This document shows positions 1 to 5,857 of a stretch of DNA of 8,198 bases, one piece after another. The notes under the pieces are model-generated. The model did no database searches and was not told where the DNA came from. It saw nothing but the letters and a program-made list of their open reading frames with translations. Position 1 is the first letter of the stretch. Each line of letters starts with the position of its first letter. The stretch is from Thermotogaceae bacterium (GTDB taxonomy: Bacteria > Thermotogota > Thermotogae > B21-G9 > HyVt-16), in the NCBI GenBank assembly GCA_011043375.1, contig DQYP01000219.1:1-8198 (forward strand). The letters run 5' to 3'. The position numbers and the translations under genes were made by a program.

Positions 1-891
1 AAAGAAATAATAGCGATTGGTAACAAGGCGAGAGAAATGGTAGGAAAAACTCACGAAGATATAGAAGCAATTCACCCTGTAAAGAATGGGGCAATAACAG
101 ATCAAAAAATATTTGAAAACATTGTGAGAAAGATTTTGAAGATGGAATCCAAGGTTTTTTTTACCAAGCCTAAGATATGTATATCAATTCATTCGGGTAC
201 GACCAATGTGGAAAAAAGAGCTCTGTATGAAGCCTCTGTAAATGCTGGAGTAAAAGAGGTTTATTTTATTCATGAAACCCTGGCATCTGCAATCGGTATA
301 GGTATGAATGTATCGGAAGCGAAAGGGATTCTGTTGGTTAATATCGGTGGCGGGACAACGGATATTGCTGTTATTAGTCTTGGAGGAATAGTAATTGGTG
401 ATACCTTAAAGGTGGCAGGTAAGAGTATGGATGAGGCAATAATGATGCACATAAGGCAGAGGTACAATATGATGATTGGTGAAAACACCGCTGAGGAAAT
501 AAAAAATAAAATAGGAATTGCACATCCTGACGAAGAAAAACTATCATTAGAGGTCAAAGGAAGAAAAATAGTGGATGGTTCCCCAATGGCTATAACTGTG
601 AATTCAGAGGATGTATATGAGGCTATCTTTGACCCATTGAAAAACATAACTTTACGGATAAAAGAGGTCATTGAAAGAACTCCACCGGAATTGATATCCG
701 ATATTTTAGAAGATGGAATCGTTCTAACGGGCGGAGTTTCATTACTTAAAGGAATGGATAAATTCATTAGCGAATCGTTAAATATGAATGTGAAGAAGGT
801 GGAAAATCCAATAAGCTGCGTGATTGAAGGAATGGGGTTCGTGTTTGGCTCAAAGAAATTACTCACTGAGATCTGTGAAAAGGTAGGTTGA
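1..891 (+). CDS. mreB: MreB/Mbl-family actin-like cytoskeletal protein (5' end outside window)
   Basis: Bacterial actin homologue that forms membrane-bound filaments steering cell-wall synthesis. The frame is open from base 1, so the gene is cut by the window edge; 296 residues are visible of a usual 330-345, and the N-terminal phosphate-1 loop is missing. Family hallmarks seen are the stretch around HPVKNGAITD (bases 73-102), FIHETLASAIG carrying the glutamate that positions catalytic water in MreB, the phosphate-2 motif NIGGGTTDIAVISLGG (340-387) and the adenosine motif IVLTGGVSLLKG (718-753). Two substitutions stand out: the phosphate-2 aspartate (usual VDIGGGTT) is Asn, and the third glycine of LTGGG is Val. 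It is followed after 24 bases by flgF, matching the Firmicute order mbl-flhO-flhP. Family assignment is firm. Whether it is the main MreB or a second paralogue cannot be told from this window; the substitutions favour a paralogue. Confidence 0.93.
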   Translation, partial: KEIIAIGNKAREMVGKTHEDIEAIHPVKNGAITDQKIFENIVRKILKMESKVFFTKPKICISIHSGTTNVEKRALYEASVNAGVKEVYFIHETLASAIGIGMNVSEAKGILLVNIGGGTTDIAVISLGGIVIGDTLKVAGKSMDEAIMMHIRQRYNMMIGENTAEEIKNKIGIAHPDEEKLSLEVKGRKIVDGSPMAITVNSEDVYEAIFDPLKNITLRIKEVIERTPPELISDILEDGIVLTGGVSLLKGMDKFISESLNMNVKKVENPISCVIEGMGFVFGSKKLLTEICEKVG

Positions 892-915
892 TTTTGATCT
901 TCTTGGGGTGATGAT

Positions 916-1689
916 ATGGTTAGAGGTATATACACCGGTGCGATGGGAATGTTGGTAGATATGGCTAGGCTTGATACTATAAGCAATAACCTTGCTAACG
1001 TCGATACAATTGGTTATAAGAAAGATACACCTGTTTTCAAGGCATATTTAAATAGAAACGTATATATGATGGATAGAAAAAGTCAAACTATAAAGCCGGT
1101 GAAATTCATAGGGAATTTGGAACAAGCCGTAATACTCGATGAAGTAAGACCAGCCATGGTTCAAGGACCAATCATTCACACTGGAAATAAGAAGGATTTC
1201 GCGATAGACGGTTTGGGTTTTTTTGTTTTACGTTCACCCGATGGGAAGCTTTTCTATTCTCGTGCAGGTAATTTCAAGACTGATAATCAGAATAACTTGA
1301 TCGATGATAATGGAAATTTTGTTCTCGATAATGAAGGAAATACTGTTAAATGGAATGAAGAATATACTGTGGATGAAAATGGCTGGGTTTATGACAAACA
1401 AAATAAGAAACTTTTTAGATTTGGTATAGTTAGATTTTCTGATCCGAGTAAACTTGAAAAGTATGGTTACAAACTTTTTTTGCAAACTCAAGAAAGTGGG
1501 ATACCGGTAGAAGATGTAGACTCGAAGGTTATGCAGGGATTCATCGAAGGTTCAAACGTAAACGCGCTCAATGAGATGATAAAAATGATAAGTGCAATGA
1601 GACATTTTGAGATAGCACAGCGAATAATTACTACTGAAGATCAATTGTTAGATAGGGCAGTCAATAGTGTTGGAAACATTCGGGGGTGA
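916..1689 (+). CDS. flgF: Flagellar rod/hook-basal body protein, FlgF type (FlhO-like)
   Basis: Axial protein of the flagellar rod, exported by the flagellar type III apparatus and assembled in the periplasm. The 257-residue length fits FlgF/FlgG proteins (about 250-260). Residues 19-36 carry the rod/hook N-terminal signature LDTISNNLANVDTIGYKK. Residues about 94-140 hold the central DFAIDGLGFFVL...YSRAGNFKTD block. Residues about 212-257 form the C-terminal helix (GFIEGSNVNALNEMIKMI...). There is no signal peptide, as expected for type III export. The ATG at 916 is preceded by GGGGTGAT (905-912), which resembles the extended SD GGAGGTGATC. FlgF and FlgG are hard to separate by eye; this copy is called FlgF because it lies first and is the more diverged, while the next gene is a near-textbook FlgG. 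It corresponds in position to B. subtilis flhO. Confidence 0.88.
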   Translation: MVRGIYTGAMGMLVDMARLDTISNNLANVDTIGYKKDTPVFKAYLNRNVYMMDRKSQTIKPVKFIGNLEQAVILDEVRPAMVQGPIIHTGNKKDFAIDGLGFFVLRSPDGKLFYSRAGNFKTDNQNNLIDDNGNFVLDNEGNTVKWNEEYTVDENGWVYDKQNKKLFRFGIVRFSDPSKLEKYGYKLFLQTQESGIPVEDVDSKVMQGFIEGSNVNALNEMIKMISAMRHFEIAQRIITTEDQLLDRAVNSVGNIRG

Positions 1690-1698
1690 AGTTAGACT

Positions 1699-2484
1699 AT
1701 GATGATATCGCTCTACAGTGCAGCTACGGGAATGGGGGTTCAACAAACCAAGTTGGATACCATCAGTAACAATCTCGCTAACGTTGATACAACAGGTTAC
1801 AAAAAGATCAGAGCAGAATTTGAGGATCTTGTTTATCAATATTTTAAAGATGCGGGGATTCCCACTGCTCAGACTTCTCAACTACCAACAGGAATTTACG
1901 TGGGACATGGTGCAAGAATGTCAGCCACCACAAGGATCTTCACCCTTGGAAATCTTGAACAGACAGGCAACGCGCTCGATGTAGCTATTGCTGGGGATGG
2001 ATTTTTTCAGATACAACTTCAAGATGGTAGAATAGCATATACTCGTGATGGTACATTCAAAGTCAACAGCAACGGTCAGATAGTGACGAGTAATGGAAAC
2101 CTTCTGGTTCCAAACATACTGGTTCCGAACAACGCTGTATCCATTAACATATCGGAAGATGGTATAGTGAGTGCGGAACTCGCGGATGGAACACTACAAA
2201 ACCTTGGAAATATAACCCTCGTTAAATTTGTGAATCCAGCGGGCTTGAAATCGATAGGTAACAACCTATTTTTGGCAACGAATGCCTCTGGAGCTCCAAT
2301 AGAAGGTACACCAAATCAAGATGGTTTTGGTGCGCTACAACAGGGGTATTTAGAAAAATCAAACGTGGATGTGCTAAAGGAAATGGTAGATATGATAACA
2401 GCTCAAAGAGCTTATGAAATCAATGCGAGGGCCGTTCAGACTGCCGATGATATGCTTAGAACCATAGGAACACTCAAGCGATGA
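1699..2484 (+). CDS. flgG: Flagellar distal rod protein FlgG
   Basis: Distal rod subunit on which the P and L rings assemble and which joins the rod to the hook. At 261 residues it is almost the same length as enterobacterial FlgG (260). Matches include LDTISNNLANVDTTGYKK (residues 19-36), FEDLVYQ, GNLEQTGNALDVAIAGDGFFQ (about 83-103), YTRDGTFKVNSNGQIV and the C-terminal QQGYLEKSNVDVLKEMVDMI...QRAYEINARAV. The signature occupies the same residue numbers as in FlgF, showing the two genes are diverged duplicates. The start is ATG-ATG at 1699/1702; either could serve, and FlgG proteins often begin Met-Met. The SD GGGGGTGA (1682-1689) includes the flgF stop codon, so translation is probably coupled. 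The stop overlaps the flgA start. Confidence 0.96.
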   Translation: MMISLYSAATGMGVQQTKLDTISNNLANVDTTGYKKIRAEFEDLVYQYFKDAGIPTAQTSQLPTGIYVGHGARMSATTRIFTLGNLEQTGNALDVAIAGDGFFQIQLQDGRIAYTRDGTFKVNSNGQIVTSNGNLLVPNILVPNNAVSINISEDGIVSAELADGTLQNLGNITLVKFVNPAGLKSIGNNLFLATNASGAPIEGTPNQDGFGALQQGYLEKSNVDVLKEMVDMITAQRAYEINARAVQTADDMLRTIGTLKR

Positions 2485-3455
2485 TGAGATCTTTTAAATT
2501 TCAAGCGCTCCTTGCCCTCGCCTTCCTCCTTCTGAGTAGTACTTTTTTCTCTAACCCGATCCTTGAATTGAAGGATCGGGTCCTTCTTAATAATAATACT
2601 ACCATATTTGGAGCTGATGTTGTTAAAAATTCTAATTTTGAAATTCCGGAAATTCTATATAGATTGGTTATAGCCTATATTCCATCCAATGTTAATTATA
2701 TGGAACTGAGTGCACAAGTTGTTGCAAATTTAATTAGGCAGAATCTGAAAGGGTATGAGGTTCACATCAATTCAGATAAAATAATAATCCAACGCAGAAA
2801 AGAAGAAGTGGAGAAAGATTTTGCGAGTTTAAAAGATGTGATCGAAAATTTCAAAAAAACCATCGAAGAAAAGTATGGAAAGGGTGTGGAGGTAATATGG
2901 CCACCCTTCGATTCAACTTCTCCAAATGAAAATAATGTGAAATATTCCTACTCATACACCAACGCAGGAAACGGATATTTCAACATACTCGTGAAGGAAA
3001 TCTCAAATGGCAAGGTGTTAAAGATCAGGAATTTTAAGGTGCACCTGGTACTACAAAGGATGGTGGTTGTTGCAAAAAGAAAAATCAATTATGGTGAGAT
3101 AATCCAGGAAGGTGATTTGGAATTGAAGAAAGTTAATGTATTTGGTAAAACTTCAACGTTTGTGAGTGATATAAAGAAAGTCGTGGGAAAACGTGCAAAG
3201 AGAAATTTTAACAAGGATGATCCTATTGTTTTAGAGTATCTTGAAACTCCACCGTATGTTACCAGAGGACAAGTGATAAGCGCCTATGTCAGCATAGATG
3301 GAATCACTGTGACCACGTTTGTGAGACTTATGGAAGATGGAAACATTGGTGAAGTCGTGAGTGCAAGAAATATTGATACGGGACAATTAATTTATGGAGT
3401 TGTAGAAAAGGGTCCAAGATTGAGAATACTCGTTGGTGAAAAGAAGGAGGAATAA
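2481..3455 (+). CDS. flgA: Flagellar P-ring assembly chaperone FlgA
   Basis: Periplasmic chaperone needed for FlgI to polymerise into the P ring. The N terminus MMRSFKFQALLALAFLLLSS is a Sec signal peptide. Residues about 195-320 form the C-terminal SAF/FlgA part: VVVAKRKINYGEIIQEGDL, then VVGKRAKRNFNKDDPI, then PPYVTRGQVISAYVSIDGITV and a closing GEVVSARNIDTGQLIYGVV. At 324 residues it is about 100 longer than enterobacterial FlgA; the extra length lies between the signal peptide and the SAF part and looks like a variable N-terminal domain with a charged helix (RRKEEVEKDFASLKDVIENF). The start overlaps flgG in ATGATGA, giving a 4-base overlap with the first ATG or 1 base with the second, which is typical of translational coupling. 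Codons 25-34, just past the signal peptide, form a perfect 11-bp hairpin, listed separately. The product call rests on the C-terminal half and the flgH-flgI neighbours. Confidence 0.9.
   Translation: MMRSFKFQALLALAFLLLSSTFFSNPILELKDRVLLNNNTTIFGADVVKNSNFEIPEILYRLVIAYIPSNVNYMELSAQVVANLIRQNLKGYEVHINSDKIIIQRRKEEVEKDFASLKDVIENFKKTIEEKYGKGVEVIWPPFDSTSPNENNVKYSYSYTNAGNGYFNILVKEISNGKVLKIRNFKVHLVLQRMVVVAKRKINYGEIIQEGDLELKKVNVFGKTSTFVSDIKKVVGKRAKRNFNKDDPIVLEYLETPPYVTRGQVISAYVSIDGITVTTFVRLMEDGNIGEVVSARNIDTGQLIYGVVEKGPRLRILVGEKKEE
2554..2581 (+). promoter_or_regulatory. Perfect 11-bp hairpin inside flgA coding sequence
   Basis: ACCCGATCCTT (2554-2564) and AAGGATCGGGT (2571-2581) are exact inverse complements separated by the 6-base loop GAATTG. 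The hairpin lies at codons 25-34, directly after the signal-peptide codons. The right arm can instead pair locally as AAGGA (2571-2575) with TCCTT (2581-2585), a mutually exclusive fold. No T-run follows, so it is not an intrinsic terminator. The structure is seen directly; a role in translation rate or mRNA processing is inference. Confidence 0.55.
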
Positions 3456-3460
3456 GAAAA

Positions 3461-4084
3461 ATGAGAGTGCGGTTGGGCACTATTTTCTTGGTTTTTTCGA
3501 TTCTTTTTCTTGTTCCAAGTTCGCTTTTTCCCAACTCTTTGTGGAACAATTCCAACAACAGTAAATTCAAATATCTTATATCTGATAAAAGAGGAGCCAG
3601 TGTGGGAGATATTGTTACCATAACTGTATATGAAAATTCACTCACTTCGAGTAAATCATCGAATCCTGATTTCAAGGGAGGATTGATTTCAGCGATTTCA
3701 GGCGTGATCAATAAAATAGGAAATTTCGATCTTTCTAAGTTCATTCCTATAAGAAATAATCCAGAACCTGAAAATACAGAGCGAAAATCGAGTAACGAGA
3801 CCAAAGTGGTGCTCCAAATCGCTGCGATTGTGAAAGAAGTTTATGATAATGGAACGATATTGTTGGAAGGGAAGAAGAATATAAAGGTTGAGGATCAGGA
3901 TTTACAAATAATGATAAGAGGTATAGCTCGAATAGAGGATATAAACAGAGATAACACCATAGACTCAACTAAATTAGCAGAAGCAAACATAATATACAAC
4001 GGAAAAATAATTTTTCAACAGATTCCTGGACAAGACAGATGGTTTGAATGGATCCTTTCAGCGCTTGCGGGGGTGTTGTTCTAA
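3461..4084 (+). CDS. flgH: Flagellar L-ring protein FlgH
   Basis: Subunit of the outer-membrane L ring around the distal rod. After a Sec signal peptide (hydrophobic residues about 5-22) comes the FlgH start NSLWNN (25-30), then SDKRGASVGDIVTITVYEN (41-59). The C-terminal half has the family pattern: VKEVYDNGTILLEGKKNI, IMIRGIARIEDINRDNTIDSTKLAEANIIYNG and a hydrophobic end. Length is 207, somewhat below enterobacterial FlgH (about 232). The mature protein contains no cysteine at all, so the lipobox that lipidates classical FlgH is absent; membrane anchoring must differ. The start ATG has a strong SD AAGGAGG (3444-3450) lying in the last codons of flgA, 10 bases upstream. It shares one base with flgI. 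Its presence, with flgI and flgA, implies a cell with an outer membrane. Confidence 0.93.
   Translation: MRVRLGTIFLVFSILFLVPSSLFPNSLWNNSNNSKFKYLISDKRGASVGDIVTITVYENSLTSSKSSNPDFKGGLISAISGVINKIGNFDLSKFIPIRNNPEPENTERKSSNETKVVLQIAAIVKEVYDNGTILLEGKKNIKVEDQDLQIMIRGIARIEDINRDNTIDSTKLAEANIIYNGKIIFQQIPGQDRWFEWILSALAGVLF
4069..4075 (+). promoter_or_regulatory. Ribosome binding site deciding the flgI start
   Basis: GGGGGTG lies within the last codons of flgH, 8 bases before ATG 4084, the flgI start, and rules against the upstream in-frame ATG at 4048. Confidence 0.75.
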
Positions 4085-5079
4085 TGAAAAAGAAGAAATC
4101 GGGAGTAGTGATCTTGGTATTCGTAGTTTTGCTGATCGCGAATCTTTCAGACGGTCAGACGATCAGATTAAAAGATATCGCTAAATTTCGTGGTGCGCGT
4201 GATAACCAACTCTTTGGTGTTGGCCTTGTCGTTGGTTTAAATGGGACAGGTGATTCAACAGTTGTACCTTCAACTTTGGCGGCAAATATGTTAAAAAATT
4301 TTGGGATGAATTTCTCGGCCAGCGAACTGAAATCTAAGAACAGCGCTATAGTGATGGTAACAGCGGATATTCCACCATTTTACAAAGAAGGTATGAGACT
4401 CGATGTGACGGTCTCTTCACTCGGAGATGCCAAGAGTCTCAGTGGGGGTGTTCTTCTTCAAACTCCCCTTTATGGTGCGGATGGAAAAGTCTATGCCGTG
4501 GCTCAAGGACCGTTAAGCATAGGTGGTGAAGATGTTGGACAGACTGTGAATTTACAAAAGAGGCATCAATTAGTTGCGTACATTCCACAAGGAGCGATCG
4601 TTGAGAAAGAGATACCGATGGAGATCGTTTCTGATAATAGTATAACGTTGATGTTGAATCGACCGGATTTCACAACCGCTGCCAGGGCGGCTCAGGCTAT
4701 TAACACTAAATTCGAATCACCGCTTGCAAAAGCAGTTGATGCTGCTTCCATAAAGGTTAAAATTCCCAAAGTTTTTGAAGACGATATAATAACTTTCTTA
4801 GCAATAGTGGAAGAAATTGAAATTGTGCCAGATGCACCGGCCAAAATAGTTGTGAATGAGAGAACAGGTACAATAGTGTTTGGTGGGAAAATAGAAATAC
4901 AAAATTGCGTAATATCATATGGAAATTTCAATGTTTCAATAAAATCAACAGGCGATAATACCGTTGAAAGCTTGGTGAATGCCTTGAAAGCTTCAGGTGC
5001 TACCCCACAGGATATAATAGCTATACTTCAAGCGTTGAGGCAATCTGGGGCACTTCAGGTTGAGTTAATAGTGATGTAG
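4084..5079 (+). CDS. flgI: Flagellar P-ring protein FlgI
   Basis: Periplasmic P-ring subunit that acts as a bushing around the rod in the peptidoglycan layer. The chosen start (ATG 4084, overlapping the flgH stop as TAATG) gives 331 residues opening with a clear Sec signal peptide (MKKKKSG, hydrophobic core, cleavage near SDG/Q). The frame could open at 4048, but that would put 12 mostly non-basic residues in front of the lysines, and the SD GGGGGTG (4069-4075) sits 8 bases before 4084. Conserved blocks are RLKDIAKFRGARDNQLFGVG, LVVGLNGTGDS, SAIVMVTADIPPF, RLDVTVSSLGDAKSLSGG, LYGADGKVYAVAQGPLSIGG, RPDFTTAARAAQAIN, VNERTGTIVFGG and, at the C terminus, GATPQDIIAILQALRQSGALQVELIVM. Its presumed chaperone, flgA, lies two genes upstream. 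Slightly shorter than enterobacterial FlgI (365). Confidence 0.97.
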   Translation: MKKKKSGVVILVFVVLLIANLSDGQTIRLKDIAKFRGARDNQLFGVGLVVGLNGTGDSTVVPSTLAANMLKNFGMNFSASELKSKNSAIVMVTADIPPFYKEGMRLDVTVSSLGDAKSLSGGVLLQTPLYGADGKVYAVAQGPLSIGGEDVGQTVNLQKRHQLVAYIPQGAIVEKEIPMEIVSDNSITLMLNRPDFTTAARAAQAINTKFESPLAKAVDAASIKVKIPKVFEDDIITFLAIVEEIEIVPDAPAKIVVNERTGTIVFGGKIEIQNCVISYGNFNVSIKSTGDNTVESLVNALKASGATPQDIIAILQALRQSGALQVELIVM

Positions 5080-5093
5080 TTAAAATCACAACA

Positions 5094-5101
5094 GGGAGGT
5101 G
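5094..5101 (+). promoter_or_regulatory. Strong Shine-Dalgarno of flgJ overlapping its GTG
   Basis: GGGAGGTG is a near-ideal SD, but the only standard start codon (GTG 5099-5101) is its own last three bases. The next in-frame codons are TCT, GAA and ATA (5108-5110), so ATA is the codon at normal distance. It is preceded by the short inverted repeat GTGAT (5071-5075)/ATCAC (5085-5089) with the flgI stop codon in its loop. Confidence 0.7.
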
Positions 5102-5416
5102 TCTGAAATAGAGTTTGGAAGAATTGATTCTTCAGCAAATTTCAAAATTAGAAACATCGAAAATGTTAAAAACGAGAAACTCAAAAAATATGTTGGTGAA
5201 TTTGTCGGAAGTGTTTTTTCAAATATATTAAAAGAGATGGATAAAACAATACTAAGGAGTGATCTCATAAGAGAAAATAATGCGGAGAAGTGGTTCAGAG
5301 AAATGCTGTATGACGAGTATTCGAATTTGTTGGCAAGAGAGAATTTTAAAAGTGTTACTGAAAGAATATTGTCTCAACTTTCTCTAAAGTCTTACAATGT
5401 AGCTGTCGATAAATAA
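5099..5416 (+). CDS. flgJ: FlgJ-type rod-binding protein, single domain
   Basis: Small protein resembling the N-terminal rod-binding domain of FlgJ, which scaffolds or caps the growing rod in the periplasm. Residues about 27-93 match the family pattern: EKLKKYVGEFVGSVFSNILKEM, a short loop, NAEKWFREMLYDEYSNLLARE, and a last helix. There is no C-terminal muramidase domain, so a separate lytic enzyme would have to open the wall. It follows flgI by 19 bases, the usual place for flgJ. The start is uncertain. The frame opens after a stop at 5081-5083, and the only standard start before the domain is GTG 5099, which lies inside the SD GGGAGGTG (5094-5101) and so is badly placed. ATA at 5108, 6 bases past that SD, is better spaced but is a rare start codon. 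No Sec signal is seen, as expected for type III export. Homology is short, so the family call is good but not certain. Confidence 0.78.
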   Translation: MSEIEFGRIDSSANFKIRNIENVKNEKLKKYVGEFVGSVFSNILKEMDKTILRSDLIRENNAEKWFREMLYDEYSNLLARENFKSVTERILSQLSLKSYNVAVDK

Positions 5417-5438
5417 CAGGGAGGGTGTAACCTCACTG
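5417..5438 (+). promoter_or_regulatory. flaG leader hairpin sequestering a Shine-Dalgarno
   Basis: CAGGGAGG (5417-5424) pairs with CCTCACTG (5431-5438) over an 8-base stem with one mismatch, loop GTGTAA. The SD-like GGGAGGGTG (5419-5427) is largely inside the left arm and loop, and the right arm ends in the candidate CTG start (5436-5438), which is in frame with flaG. The flgJ stop codon ends just before it, so ribosomes finishing flgJ could melt the stem. Structure is seen; function is inferred. Confidence 0.5.
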
Positions 5439-5446
5439 AAGAAAGT

Positions 5447-5452
5447 GGGGGA
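5447..5452 (+). promoter_or_regulatory. Ribosome binding site supporting flaG ATG 5460
   Basis: GGGGGA lies 7 bases before ATG 5460. It is the reason for choosing that start over the in-frame GTG 5445, which overlaps the site. Confidence 0.55.
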
Positions 5453-5459
5453 AGAGAAT

Positions 5460-5834
5460 ATGGCCGATATCAACAACATAAGAAATGTTGATAGTTCAAA
5501 GATACCCAAAATTGCCAACAGCAGTGTTGTAACAAAAGTAAACAATGTCAAAAATATGGACAAAAATGTACAGCAGTCTCAAACTTCCGATAAATCACAG
5601 AATATAACCGTTGATGAAGCACTGAGAACATTGAAAGAAAAATTGGAAAAACTCTCGAATTTTTTCCAAAGAGAGGCGCAATTCATTTTTGATAAGGATA
5701 TAGACAAGGTGATAATAAAAATCAAGGATAAGGATACCGGTGAAATAATAAGGCAGATTCCTCCCGAAGTCGCTGTGAAAATAGCGAAAAAAGTCGATGA
5801 ATTGTTGGGAATACTCTTTGACGAGCTCGCTTAG
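5460..5834 (+). CDS. flaG: FlaG family flagellar protein
   Basis: FlaG proteins are small, usually sit beside fliD, and influence filament length or assembly; the mechanism is poorly known. From ATG 5460 the product is 124 residues. The first 45 are polar and Asn/Ser-rich, probably disordered. Residues about 46-122 form the FlaG domain: a helix with heptad-like leucines (ALRTLKEKLEKLSNFF), FDKDIDKVIIKIKDKDTGEIIRQIPPE, then VAVKIAKKVDELLGILFDE. The TGEIIRQIPPE segment is the family hallmark. ATG 5460 was preferred because GGGGGA (5447-5452) lies 7 bases before it. An in-frame GTG at 5445 and CTG at 5436 would give N-terminal extensions; a second, strong SD at 5419-5427 points at the CTG and sits in a hairpin. 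It is followed after 23 bases by fliD, its usual partner. Confidence 0.9.
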   Translation: MADINNIRNVDSSKIPKIANSSVVTKVNNVKNMDKNVQQSQTSDKSQNITVDEALRTLKEKLEKLSNFFQREAQFIFDKDIDKVIIKIKDKDTGEIIRQIPPEVAVKIAKKVDELLGILFDELA

Positions 5835-5842
5835 ATTATCAC

Positions 5843-5847
5843 AAGGA
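5843..5847 (+). promoter_or_regulatory. Ribosome binding site deciding the fliD start
   Basis: AAGGA lies 10 bases before ATG 5858 and only 1 base before the alternative in-frame GTG 5849, favouring the ATG. Confidence 0.65.
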
Positions 5848-5857
5848 AGTGAGAAAT

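Noticed and set aside
270..986. 238-codon open frame on the minus strand over the MreB gene and flgF start
   Set aside because: It lies antisense to well-conserved MreB motifs and has a low-complexity Ser/Ile/Pro-rich product with no SD; it is a shadow of the sense codon pattern.
1718..1984. 88-codon open frame on the plus strand within flgG
   Set aside because: Out-of-frame overlap with a textbook FlgG; no SD and no recognisable product.
4048..4083. Upstream in-frame ATG for flgI at 4048
   Set aside because: It would place non-signal residues before the signal peptide and overlap flgH by 37 bases; the SD at 4069-4075 fits ATG 4084.
5849..5857. GTG start for fliD at 5849
   Set aside because: The SD AAGGA ends one base before it; ATG 5858 has normal spacing.
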